From NCBI GenBank assembly GCA_021785235.1, contig JAJYGB010000291.1, positions 1 to 7,070 of the forward strand: DNA of 7,070 nt, read 5' to 3'. Shown piece after piece: positions 1 through 5,826 of the stretch (its first letter is position 1; each line of letters begins with the position of its first letter). The position numbers and the translations under genes are program-made. The DNA comes from Bacteroidota bacterium. GTDB taxonomy: Bacteria > Bacteroidota > Kryptoniia > Kryptoniales > JAKASW01. The notes below the pieces were generated by a model. The model was given only the letters and a program-made list of their open reading frames with translations. It searched no databases and had not been told where the DNA came from.

Positions 1-83
1 ATAGCCACCCTTGCCGTTCGGCTAACACTTCCCCCTGTCGGGTGTGTAAAGAACTTCCACGCATCCTTCAAAAGCGCGGTCAT
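1..83 (-). CDS. Possible 5' end of a further minus-strand gene, cut by window edge
   Basis: A minus-strand frame opens with ATG at 83 and stays open for 27 codons to the window edge, starting MTALLKDAWKFFTHPTGG. The composition (a leading amphipathic stretch, then THPTGGSVSR) looks like a plausible protein start, but I recognise no family. There is no clear Shine-Dalgarno site, and the start lies only about 30 bases beyond the ssb terminator, with no promoter visible between them. It could be a chance open frame; other frames here are also open on both strands. Only sequence left of the window can settle it. Confidence 0.2.
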   Translation of the reverse strand, partial: MTALLKDAWKFFTHPTGGSVSRTARVA

Positions 84-115
84 CTTCAAGCAGATGCGCC
101 CTGCCGGGCACACAC

Positions 116-148
116 AAAAAAAAGGGTCGTCCTTTATCTGGACGACCC
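116..148 (-). terminator. Intrinsic terminator of ssb
   Basis: A perfect 9-bp stem pairs 124-132 (GGGTCGTCC) with 140-148 (GGACGACCC) around a 7-base loop. On the minus strand the hairpin is followed by eight T residues (116-123 are all A on the plus strand). It lies about 30 bases past the ssb stop codon, which is the classic Rho-independent arrangement. Confidence 0.93.
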
Positions 149-176
149 TGGATTCGGGAAATATTCCTCTTAAGAG

Positions 177-611
177 TCAGAACGGCAGGTCGTCTTTCTC
201 TTCCGAGACCGACGGAGGTTCGCCGGGGGCAGCTTCCGCTCGTCCCAGCGATCCGCCTGCTGATTCTCCGCGCTCCTGGCGTGAACCGAGCATGACGAGG
301 TCGTTCGCGACTATCTCGGTGACGTATCGCTTGTTGCCATCCTTGCCTTCGTAGTCCCTGTATTGGATTCGTCCTTCGACGTATACCTTGTTCCCCTTCT
401 TCAAGTATTCCGCGGCTATCTCCGCGAGTTTCCCCCACATCACAATATTATGCCATGAGGTTTTTTCCTGCGGATTCCCTTCTTGATCCTTCCATTGCTC
501 GCTCGTCGCAAGACTAAAATTGACGACTGCGGCCCCGCTCGGAGCATAGCGCAACTCCGGATCCTTGCCGAGATTGCCAATCAGGACGACTTTGTTTACA
601 CTACGAGCCAT
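177..611 (-). CDS. ssb: Single-stranded DNA-binding protein (SSB)
   Basis: This 144-residue protein binds and protects single-stranded DNA in replication, recombination and repair, and recruits partner enzymes. The OB-fold domain spans about residues 4-108 and opens with the family signature [18 protein letters not shown]40 and W53 match the positions of the DNA-stacking tryptophans of E. coli SSB; the position equivalent to E. coli W88 appears to be tyrosine. A short polar, Gly/Ala/Glu-rich linker (about 112-139) leads to the acidic tip DDLPF, the conserved docking peptide for partner proteins. The length is slightly below the usual 150-180 because the linker is short. The start is fixed by a strong Shine-Dalgarno site, AGGAAGGAG, 5 bases before the ATG. 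It has its own promoter candidate and terminator, and is not paired with rpsF/rpsR as in many bacteria. Confidence 0.97.
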   Translation of the reverse strand: MARSVNKVVLIGNLGKDPELRYAPSGAAVVNFSLATSEQWKDQEGNPQEKTSWHNIVMWGKLAEIAAEYLKKGNKVYVEGRIQYRDYEGKDGNKRYVTEIVANDLVMLGSRQERGESAGGSLGRAEAAPGEPPSVSEEKDDLPF

Positions 612-646
612 TACTACTCCTTCCTGTTTTGAATTTAGATCGACTA

Positions 647-675
647 AAAATAACAGCGAACGAATTCTTAACCAA
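647..675 (-). promoter_or_regulatory. Candidate sigma-70-like promoter of ssb
   Basis: On the minus strand, TTGGTT (670-675) is separated by 17 bases from TATTTT (647-652), about 36 bases before the ssb start codon. The -35 box is weak (TTG only) and the -10 box matches 4 of 6. The -35 box touches the foot of the upstream gene's terminator stem. This is assigned by pattern only. Confidence 0.35.
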
Positions 676-711
676 ACGGAAGAGCGCTGTCTCTCTTGCG
701 CTCTCCCGTTT
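674..711 (-). terminator. Hairpin terminator after the PUR-like gene
   Basis: A 14-bp stem pairs 674-687 with 698-711 (AAACGGAAGAGCGC against GCGCTCTCCCGTTT) around a 10-base loop. On the minus strand the one irregular pair is a G-U wobble, while on the plus strand it is an A-C mismatch, so the structure suits minus-strand transcription. It starts 18 bases past the stop codon of the 729-956 gene. The following tract is only moderately T-rich (TTTGGTT), so termination may be partial and some read-through into ssb is possible. Confidence 0.75.
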
Positions 712-728
712 TCGTGATTCGAATCGTC

Positions 729-956
729 TCAGATATTAACTCCCAACTCGGGCGCCACTTTCCTGAGCGCGTCAAGGACAGGCGTCAGCCCCTCTTTGAA
801 GATTATGATCCTTTGACGATCGAACTTTCCATCCTTGTTCTTCCGGCTCTCAGTCAGGATGAGGTACTTCGAGCCGGTCTTTGCCTCCTTCACGTCGAGG
901 AAGTAGTTTCGCTGTCCCGCCTGGATTCTGATCGCTTCCGCTTTCTGGTCAGACAT
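729..956 (-). CDS. PUR-alpha-like nucleic-acid-binding protein (DUF3276 type)
   Basis: This is a 75-residue basic protein. The core AGQRNYFLDVKEAKTGSKYL (about residues 13-32), then LILTESRK, a short turn (KDGKF) and RQRIIIFKE, reads as a four-stranded sheet. It is closed by one helix (about 57-70, LTPVLDALRKVAPE). This order and the FxDVKxA...YLxxTESxK pattern match the single-repeat PUR domain of small bacterial PUR proteins, common in Bacteroidota and known in spirochaetes, where they bind single-stranded DNA and RNA and can regulate gene expression. The specific target here cannot be read from sequence. The start is supported by AGGAGGG (961-967 on the opposite strand), 4 bases before the ATG. 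It lies just upstream of ssb in the same direction but with a terminator between. The family assignment rests on recalled resemblance, not a search. Confidence 0.83.
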   Translation of the reverse strand: MSDQKAEAIRIQAGQRNYFLDVKEAKTGSKYLILTESRKNKDGKFDRQRIIIFKEGLTPVLDALRKVAPELGVNI

Positions 957-1072
957 TTTTCCCTCCTGTTTTTTGTTTCTGTTTTGGAATAGGCCCTTAA
1001 TCGTGCGTTTTTGAGGCTTTTGTATCCTCCACCGGTTCCCGAAGCACGATTTCAGAGACCCGTTTAAAGCAG

Positions 1073-1101
1073 AAACTACGCCACACCTTTCTCAAAGTCA
1101 A
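1073..1101 (-). promoter_or_regulatory. Weak promoter candidate for the PUR-like gene
   Basis: On the minus strand, TTGACT (1096-1101, 5 of 6 to the -35 consensus) is followed after exactly 17 bases by TAGTTT (1073-1078, only 3 of 6 to the -10). If used, the leader would be about 110 bases. The good -35 and spacing support it; the poor -10 argues against it. Confidence 0.25.
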
Positions 1102-1184
1102 CAAGATGGAATAGTTGTGGAGAGGAATCTCACTCTGTTCGCGAAGTGGACTCCTTCCCATTCTCCGATTGTCTAACGAAAGGG

Positions 1185-1196
1185 GAAGTTAACTTC
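1185..1196. repeat. Perfect 12-bp palindrome GAAGTTAACTTC
   Basis: GAAGTTAACTTC is fully self-complementary, with no spacer, inside the gene-free stretch. A related half-site follows closely (GTGAAACTTC, 1197-1206). It could be an operator for a dimeric regulator, but it lies about 230 bases upstream of the nearest start codon on the minus strand, so no target can be assigned. Confidence 0.4.
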
Positions 1197-1470
1197 GTGA
1201 AACTTCTATCGAGTTTAGCTTACACTCACCGCACACTTAAGAACACTTCGCAAGCCAAGTTTGGCATGAAGAGCAACGGCACTCTCGAATAATATTAAAT
1301 GCTTCTTCGCCAACGATGATCCAAGATTCAATCAAAGCTCAAGAGAACCGTTGATGTTATCAGATTTTCTCTTCTATGTATTTTTTGCGCCGGAGGTTAA
1401 TTGGGACTCACAAGGACTGCAGGCTCACTTTTCCTTCAAACTGCGCGCTCCAGAATCACGCGGCGTTCAT

Positions 1471-1503
1471 AAAAAAAGCCCGTCGTCGATGACGGCAGGC
1501 TTT
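1471..1503 (-). terminator. Intrinsic terminator of the SLBB export gene
   Basis: AAAGCC (1475-1480) pairs with GGCTTT (1498-1503). The inner arms 1482-1487 and 1491-1496 extend the stem across one mismatch and one wobble, with a 3-base loop (1488-1490). On the minus strand the hairpin runs into seven T residues (1471-1477 are all A on the plus strand). It sits about 22 bases past the stop codon at 1526-1528. Confidence 0.87.
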
Positions 1504-1525
1504 GATATACAATTATTGAAACTCT

Positions 1526-3265
1526 CTACTTGCCCTGCAACGTCCGTATCAGCAAGATCGCAGTCACCGCAACCGACGCGACCGAACCGACTGTGCCAAT
1601 TATATCCTTGAAGAGATTCCACGAATACAATTCCGGCTTAATCGAAACGCGCGGCACGAAGACCAAATCGCCCGGTTCAATGTGAGTCTCGCCCGGCTTG
1701 TACCACTGATAGGTTCCCTGCTTGAGGATTCTGATTGTATTCTCGGCTCCCTCTTTGGCTCCTCCGGCGGCGGCGATGTAATCCTCCGCATTCCAGCCGC
1801 TCTGATAGCTGATGTACCCAGGATAGCGAACCTGACCGAGCACGTAAACGGCACGCTGACTCTGCGGAACATATATGCTGTCTCCGGCTCGCAGGGTGAC
1901 GTTGTACTTTTCGTTTTTGTCGACAAACAACTTCACGAAATCCGTGGAGACTACTTCTCTTCCGGCCCGCATGGACAGCTCCTGCGAAGCGTATGAGAGA
2001 TCTTCCTGGGTTACATCGGCGGCGCGATTCGTGAAGAAGGACGGATTGGTCGGCTGCGGAGGAGTGAAGACGTTTGGTTCCCTCGTCCTATAAATCACCG
2101 CGGTCGGGAGCGAAGCCCATTTCGTGAATCCGCCGGCAAGCTTGATGATCTGAGCAAGCGTTGTTGTGTCGGGAGAAATAGGATAGATCCCCGGGACATT
2201 CACCTCGCCGTCCACATACACATAGAAATTATCCATCTTGTTCCTGTCGATGGGAACTACCACCCGGGTGTTCGCGGGAAGCGGCATGTCAATCGAAGAA
2301 GAGTCCTCCAGGTTGACGATATTTTCTGCGTATCCGCCATGCCCGTTCGGCTCGAAGACCTCGACATGCGTGGAGTCGGCGATTCGCGTGAGGCCCTGAG
2401 ATATCTCAAGCAGATCTTTTATCCTGTCGCCGTGAACATATTCGTAAGTCCCGGCCATCTTCACTCCTCCGGAGATGCTTAGACTACCAAGCGCAAAGTT
2501 TTCCCTGGGAACTATAATCGCATCGCCTTGCTGAAGGTAGGGATCGTCCGACACGTCGCCTGACTGATAAAACTTCAATAGGTCCACTCTCTGCGAGGTC
2601 CCGTTGCTATGAACGAGCTTGATTCGCCGCAATGAGAATGGCGGCAATGGAGAAATATCGCCGACAAATTTCGGAAGGTTAGCCTCCGTGAAAACACGAT
2701 CGACGCGGTCGAACGCGGTCGCCGTATACCGGCCCGCGGTTTTCACCTCGCCGGCCACGACCACGTAAAATGTCCGTGGATAAACAAGCGTCAGAGTTAT
2801 CTTCGCGCTCTTATATTGCTGACTGAGCATTTTGGAGACATAGTCTTTCGCGGCGGCTATCGTCATACCGCCTACGGTTAAGACTCCATAAGCCGGAACG
2901 ACCAGCGTCCCCTCGGGAGTCACGCTTAGAGTGTAGGACAAAGGCGTCGCACCCCAGATACCTATATTTACGAGATCACCGGGACCGAGAAGGTACTTGC
3001 TTGTGTCCACCGGAGCGTCATACGGCGGCGGCTGGATCGTCATTCCCTGGCCCTGAAGATTCCTGAACAAGTCAGCGCTTGAAGTGAACATACTAGCGGA
3101 AGAAATCCCGGTTCCCTGAGTCTGCCCAGTGCCACCATATTGTGACTGAAGAATGCCCATGGCATTCTGTGTTTGCTGCTGCTGTTGCTGTCCGCTTTGA
3201 GCCTGCGCAAACGAAACGCCGTAGGAAACAACACAAATAGCCAGTACTAGAAAAATTCTTTTCAT
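1526..3265 (-). CDS. Outer-membrane polysaccharide export protein, Wza-like with four SLBB repeats
   Basis: This 579-residue secreted protein of the polysaccharide export (OPX/Wza) family forms the channel through which capsule or exopolysaccharide crosses the outer membrane. The signal peptide is residues 1-20 (MKRIFLVLAI, then CVVSYGVSFA). There is no lipobox, unlike E. coli Wza. A Gln/Gly-rich segment follows (22-55), with Q26-Q31 uninterrupted. The Poly_export domain (about 85-165) carries the YLLGPGDLVNIGIWG motif. Four SLBB repeats begin near 167 (FYVVVAGEVKTAGRY), 262 (LSISGGVKMAGTY), 347 (FYVYVDGEVNVPGIY) and 472 (RAVYVLGQVRYPGYI). A C-terminal hydrophobic helix (about 553-575) resembles the Wza helix that lines the outer-membrane pore. 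The frame extends upstream to a TTG at 3349, but that TTG is part of the likely -35 box and only the ATG at 3265 starts a signal peptide. No good Shine-Dalgarno site is visible. No Wzc-type kinase or glycosyltransferase gene lies nearby. Confidence 0.93.
   Translation of the reverse strand: MKRIFLVLAICVVSYGVSFAQAQSGQQQQQQTQNAMGILQSQYGGTGQTQGTGISSASMFTSSADLFRNLQGQGMTIQPPPYDAPVDTSKYLLGPGDLVNIGIWGATPLSYTLSVTPEGTLVVPAYGVLTVGGMTIAAAKDYVSKMLSQQYKSAKITLTLVYPRTFYVVVAGEVKTAGRYTATAFDRVDRVFTEANLPKFVGDISPLPPFSLRRIKLVHSNGTSQRVDLLKFYQSGDVSDDPYLQQGDAIIVPRENFALGSLSISGGVKMAGTYEYVHGDRIKDLLEISQGLTRIADSTHVEVFEPNGHGGYAENIVNLEDSSSIDMPLPANTRVVVPIDRNKMDNFYVYVDGEVNVPGIYPISPDTTTLAQIIKLAGGFTKWASLPTAVIYRTREPNVFTPPQPTNPSFFTNRAADVTQEDLSYASQELSMRAGREVVSTDFVKLFVDKNEKYNVTLRAGDSIYVPQSQRAVYVLGQVRYPGYISYQSGWNAEDYIAAAGGAKEGAENTIRILKQGTYQWYKPGETHIEPGDLVFVPRVSIKPELYSWNLFKDIIGTVGSVASVAVTAILLIRTLQGK
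3173..3190 (-). repeat. Short CAG/CAA repeat encoding six glutamines
   Basis: Six consecutive Gln codons (four CAG, two CAA) encode Q26-Q31 of the SLBB export protein, just after the signal peptide. As a trinucleotide run it would change tract length without shifting frame. Confidence 0.85.
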
Positions 3266-3320
3266 GTTTTGTCTTACACTCGGTTGTAAAGGTGATAGAA
3301 ACATCCGTCGAGGATTAGAT

Positions 3321-3349
3321 ATAGTAAGAAACAAAAAGGGTTTACTCAA
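3321..3349 (-). promoter_or_regulatory. Sigma-70-like promoter of the SLBB export gene
   Basis: On the minus strand, TTGAGT (3344-3349, 4 of 6) and TACTAT (3321-3326, 4 of 6) are separated by exactly 17 bases. Transcription would begin near 3314 and give a leader of about 50 bases before the ATG at 3265. The possible TTG start at 3349 is the first half of the -35 box, and the in-frame ATG at 3304 would leave only about 10 bases of leader. This supports the 3265 start. Confidence 0.5.
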
Positions 3350-3460
3350 GGTATTTCTGCTATGATGAGGTGCCCAACCTCACGCGAACCGACGCGGTCC
3401 GTACTCGCCATTCGTGCAAGAGGCTCCCGGCTGGTCTTCCCAACTATGAAGTCCCTGTCC
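3350..3460. other. Divergent intergenic spacer
   Basis: This is the middle of the divergent region between the export gene and the channel-like gene. I see no hairpin, repeat or coding potential that stands out; it separates two back-to-back promoter candidates. Confidence 0.4.
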
Positions 3461-3490
3461 TTAAGAAATGCATTATGGAGGGGTTATATT
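3461..3490 (+). promoter_or_regulatory. Candidate promoter of the channel-like gene
   Basis: TTAAGA (3461-3466, 4 of 6 to the -35) lies 18 bases before TATATT (3485-3490, 5 of 6 to the -10). Transcription would start near 3497, just ahead of the Shine-Dalgarno sequence GGAG (3502-3505). This places the in-frame ATG at 3468 upstream of the transcript start and favours the ATG at 3513. Confidence 0.42.
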
Positions 3491-3512
3491 CTCCAATAAA
3501 CGGAGACAAGAT

Positions 3513-3857
3513 ATGTTCGAGCATAGAAATGATCCGCTGCTGCCTCGCAGAAAATACGTCAGAAGAGTAGCCAAACACGGGCTGTTTGCGTTCGTGCTGA
3601 TAGCCATATCGCTGGCAATAGGGATAGTCGGATATCACTTCCTCGAAGGACTCGGATGGATAGACGCCACCGTAAACGCGTCGATGATACTCGGCGGGAT
3701 GGGCCCTGTTAACAGGCTGCACACGGACGCCGGTAAGCTGTTCGCTTCGGCCTACGCTCTCTTTTCCGGAATCATATTCCTAGCGGCGGTTGCCGTTCTC
3801 TTCGCCCCCGCATTCCATAGATTCCTCCACAAGTTTCATCTCGATTCAAAGAAATAA
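3513..3857 (+). CDS. Two-helix membrane protein resembling an ion-channel pore module with an altered filter
   Basis: This is a 114-residue inner-membrane protein. After a basic N-terminus (PRRKYVRRVAKH, about 11-22) come TM1 (about 23-43), a loop with the motif WIDATVNASMILGGMGPV (49-66), TM2 (about 75-99), and a short His-rich basic tail (FHRFLHKFHLDSKK). TM1 - pore helix - filter - TM2 is the layout of two-helix potassium channels. The loop and the start of TM2 (DAGKLFASAYALFSG) match the spacing of typical channels, where the pore helix leads to TVGYG and TM2 begins after (P)xGKLFA. Here GGMGPVN stands where TVGYG should be, so potassium selectivity cannot be assumed. I recall similar uncharacterised proteins in other bacteria. 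The ATG at 3513 is preferred over the ATG at 3468 because GGAG lies 7 bases before it. No terminator is evident after the gene, so transcripts may run on into ilvD. Transport function is inference. Confidence 0.83.
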   Translation: MFEHRNDPLLPRRKYVRRVAKHGLFAFVLIAISLAIGIVGYHFLEGLGWIDATVNASMILGGMGPVNRLHTDAGKLFASAYALFSGIIFLAAVAVLFAPAFHRFLHKFHLDSKK

Positions 3858-3872
3858 CGGAGTGAATTTCTT

Positions 3873-3881
3873 GCCGGTTAT
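3873..3881 (+). repeat. GCCGGTTAT, copy 1 of 3 in intergenic DNA
   Basis: This nonamer occurs here, about 92 bases before the ilvD start, and again at 5776-5784 and 5845-5853. All three copies are in the same orientation and outside genes. It also forms an imperfect stem with TAACGG overlapping the stop codon of the preceding gene, but no T-run follows, so it is not a normal terminator. Confidence 0.35.
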
Positions 3882-3893
3882 GGCTCACTATCG

Positions 3894-3922
3894 ATGAAAT
3901 GGTGGTCACTATTCTTTATATT
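3894..3922 (+). promoter_or_regulatory. Candidate promoter of ilvD
   Basis: ATGAAA (3894-3899, 4 of 6 to the -35) is followed after 17 bases by TATATT (3917-3922, 5 of 6 to the -10). Transcription would start near 3929, giving a leader of about 45 bases. That is too short for a T-box or leader-peptide attenuator, and no such structure is visible. Confidence 0.38.
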
Positions 3923-3973
3923 CCAACAGTAGAATTGATTCGTCAATAAGTGTTTCAAAGGAGGAGATTATAG

Positions 3974-5656
3974 ATGAAGAGCGGTTTGAACAAATACAGT
4001 TCAGAATTGACTCAGAAGACGTCCCAACCGGCCTCGCGGGCGATGTTGTATGGCGTCGGATTAAAAGATAACGACATGGTGAAGCCACAGGTCGGGATCG
4101 CAAGCATGGGTTGGGAGGGAAACACATGCAATATGCACTTGAACGATCTCGCGAAAATCGTAAAGCAGGGTGTTCAGGAAGCCGGTTTGGTAGGGCTCAT
4201 TTTCAACACTATCGGAGTGAGCGACGGCATATCAATGGGAACGGAGGGGATGAAATCTTCCCTCCCGTCGAGAGAGATCATCGCCGATTCGATAGAAGCG
4301 GTCATGCGCGCGCAGTGGTACGACGCGAACATTTCGCTTCCTGGCTGCGACAAGAACATGCCCGGCTCCGTCATAGCGATGGGGAGGTTGAACCGCCCGA
4401 GCCTGATGATCTACGGAGGGACAATAAGGGCCGGCCACCTCGGCGAGCGAAAGCTGGATATCGTTTCGGTTTTTGAATCGTACGGGGAATTCATCGCAGG
4501 CAATATAAAAGAATCTGAGATGAACGAAGTCGTTAAGCACGCGTGTCCCGGACCCGGCGCTTGCGGAGGAATGTACACGGCAAACACGATGGCCACGGCC
4601 ATCGAGACCTTAGGCATGTCGTTGCCATACAGTTCCTCGCTCCCCGCCGACAGTGAGGCGAAAAAAAAAGAATGCCTAGCGGCGGGAAAAGCCGTCCTCG
4701 GCCTGCTCGAAAAGGATCTCAAGCCGCGCGACATCATGACGAAGCAGTCGTTCATCAACGCCATCACGATGGTGACCACCCTCGGCGGCTCGACAAACGC
4801 GGTGCTCCATCTTATTGCCATCGCAAAATCAGTCGCAGTTAAACTGACGATCAACGACTTTCAAGAAGTCAGCAACCGAGTGCCTTATATCGCTGAGCTA
4901 AAACCTAGCGGCAAGTTCGTGATGGAAGACGTCAACGACATCGGCGGCATACCCGCGGTGCAGAAGATGCTCCTGAAGGAAGGCTTCCTCGATGGGAACT
5001 GCATGACCGTGACCGGAAGGACGCTCGGAGAGAACATCGAGAAAGTTGCCGACCTAAAGGCCGGACAGAAGATCGTTCACCCCCTCTCGGATCCGATTAA
5101 GAAGACAGGCCACCTGCAGATCTTGTACGGCAACCTTGCGAAGGAAGGGGCCGTCGCGAAGATAACCGGCAAGGAAGGCCTACGCTTTTCGGGTCCCGCC
5201 AAGGCGTTCGATTCGGAAGAGGATACTCTAAAAGCACTTGAAGAGAAGAAGGTCTCACCGGGGGATGTGGTGGTAATAAGGTATGAAGGACCGAAAGGCG
5301 GACCCGGGATGCGCGAGATGCTGACAATCACATCAGCCATCATGGGCGCGGGACTCGGCAAGAGCGTCGCTCTTATTACTGACGGCAGATTCTCCGGCGG
5401 AACTCACGGCTTTGTCGTGGGTCACATAACACCCGAAGCCCAAACGGGAGGTGTACTCGCGGTAGTGCACGACGGAGACCGGATAACTATCGATGCCGAG
5501 AAAAACACGATCGTTCTCGAAGTGCCGGATGCAGAGATCGAGAAACGCCTGAAGGCCTGGAAGGAACCGCCCTACAGAGCGAAGAGCGGCATGCTTTACA
5601 AGTATATTAAGAATGTCTCGTCCGCTTCAGAAGGCTGCGTGACGGACGAAAATTGA
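3974..5656 (+). CDS. ilvD: Dihydroxy-acid dehydratase
   Basis: This 560-residue enzyme is full length for the family. It dehydrates 2,3-dihydroxy-isovalerate and 2,3-dihydroxy-3-methylvalerate to the 2-keto acids that become valine, leucine and isoleucine, in the cytoplasm, using an iron-sulfur cluster and Mg2+. The three expected cluster cysteines are C52 ([11 protein letters not shown]), C125 (PGCDKNMPG) and C197 ([14 protein letters not shown]). D126, E91 and K127 match the Mg2+ ligands of the IlvD/Edd family, K127 being at the carbamylated-lysine position. S474 in [10 protein letters not shown] fits the catalytic serine. The ATG follows a near-perfect Shine-Dalgarno site, AAAGGAGG (3957-3964), at 9 bases. 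No other ilv or leu gene lies in the window, and a strong terminator follows, so the gene is mono- or bicistronic here. From sequence alone I cannot tell whether the cluster is [2Fe-2S] or [4Fe-4S]. Confidence 0.98.
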   Translation: MKSGLNKYSSELTQKTSQPASRAMLYGVGLKDNDMVKPQVGIASMGWEGNTCNMHLNDLAKIVKQGVQEAGLVGLIFNTIGVSDGISMGTEGMKSSLPSREIIADSIEAVMRAQWYDANISLPGCDKNMPGSVIAMGRLNRPSLMIYGGTIRAGHLGERKLDIVSVFESYGEFIAGNIKESEMNEVVKHACPGPGACGGMYTANTMATAIETLGMSLPYSSSLPADSEAKKKECLAAGKAVLGLLEKDLKPRDIMTKQSFINAITMVTTLGGSTNAVLHLIAIAKSVAVKLTINDFQEVSNRVPYIAELKPSGKFVMEDVNDIGGIPAVQKMLLKEGFLDGNCMTVTGRTLGENIEKVADLKAGQKIVHPLSDPIKKTGHLQILYGNLAKEGAVAKITGKEGLRFSGPAKAFDSEEDTLKALEEKKVSPGDVVVIRYEGPKGGPGMREMLTITSAIMGAGLGKSVALITDGRFSGGTHGFVVGHITPEAQTGGVLAVVHDGDRITIDAEKNTIVLEVPDAEIEKRLKAWKEPPYRAKSGMLYKYIKNVSSASEGCVTDEN

Positions 5657-5665
5657 AAAGGAAAA

Positions 5666-5704
5666 ATGGAATTATGGTTTATTGGATTTGCCATTGTGGC
5701 TTGA
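5666..5704 (+). CDS. Possible 12-residue hydrophobic microprotein
   Basis: Ten bases after ilvD ends, AAGG (5658-5661) precedes an ATG that opens the frame MELWFIGFAIVA followed by TGA. Almost every residue is hydrophobic, as in the start of a one-helix membrane peptide, but the frame is too short to span a membrane. It could be a chance frame, a decayed remnant, or a translated tail of the ilvD mRNA. There is no independent support. Confidence 0.13.
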   Translation: MELWFIGFAIVA

Positions 5705-5743
5705 TCCTTTGATCCAGCAGAAAGCTTTGTTCCACGACAGAAG

Positions 5744-5773
5744 AGGCCGGGTGAGACCCGGCCTTTGTCTTTT
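5744..5773 (+). terminator. Strong intrinsic terminator of ilvD
   Basis: AGGCCGGGT (5744-5752) pairs perfectly with ACCCGGCCT (5756-5764) around a GAG loop, followed by TTGTCTTTT. The 9-bp GC-rich stem with a 3-base loop and T-rich tail is textbook. It lies about 90 bases beyond the ilvD stop codon and isolates ilvD from the next gene. Confidence 0.94.
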
Positions 5774-5775
5774 CC

Positions 5776-5784
5776 GCCGGTTAT
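5776..5784 (+). repeat. GCCGGTTAT, copy 2 of 3
   Basis: This is the second copy of the intergenic nonamer, just after the ilvD terminator and about 96 bases before the next start codon. With the preceding C it matches the third copy over 10 bases (CGCCGGTTAT). Confidence 0.35.
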
Positions 5785-5800
5785 GAATTTGAGACGGAAA

Positions 5801-5821
5801 GATCCTGCATGTTTTAGGATC
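5801..5821. repeat. Short inverted repeat GATCCT / AGGATC
   Basis: GATCCT (5801-5806) and AGGATC (5816-5821) form a 6-bp inverted repeat around 9 bases, 23 bases after copy 2 of the nonamer and just upstream of the promoter candidate of the RsbRD-like gene. It could be an operator half-site pair or chance. Confidence 0.25.
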
Positions 5822-5826
5822 GAAAG

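Larger units (their letters stand above)
957..1470. other. Long gene-free region with a palindrome and a weak promoter
   Basis: There is no convincing coding frame on either strand over about 510 bases; open frames here are short and lack recognisable protein character. It contains the Shine-Dalgarno site and leader of the PUR-like gene, a weak minus-strand promoter candidate (1073-1101), and a perfect 12-base palindrome at 1185-1196. It also has an 8-base inverted pair GCGAAGTG (1141-1148) / CACTTCGC (1244-1251), and an A/T-rich patch around 1290-1380. The length is large for this compact neighbourhood, so a small RNA or long leader is possible, but I can identify none. Confidence 0.5.

Noticed and set aside
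22..438. Minus-strand open frame of 138 codons overlapping ssb
   Set aside because: It runs across the ssb terminator and most of the ssb coding region in another frame; it is Arg-rich with no domain character, whereas ssb is unmistakable.
1351..1611. Plus-strand open frame of 86 codons at the end of the gene-free region
   Set aside because: It crosses the terminator and the 3' end of the export gene on the opposite strand; composition is not protein-like.
3173..3190. Glutamine-codon repeat considered as a phase-variation switch
   Set aside because: The repeat unit is a triplet, so length change cannot shift the reading frame, and the tract is short and mixed CAG/CAA.
3855..3881. Stem between TAACGG and CCGGTTA after the channel-like gene, considered as a terminator
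   Set aside because: Only about 6 pairs with a bulge, a long loop and no T-run.
3858..3973. Possible T-box or leader-peptide attenuator before ilvD
   Set aside because: The interval is short, lacks a T-box sequence and has no Ile/Leu/Val-rich leader frame or terminator hairpin.
4111..4476. Plus-strand open frame of 121 codons inside ilvD
   Set aside because: Out-of-frame reading of ilvD, rich in Arg and His with no protein-like pattern.
4411..4854. Minus-strand open frame of 147 codons inside ilvD
   Set aside because: Antisense shadow of a well-conserved ilvD segment; no ribosome-binding site or recognisable domain.
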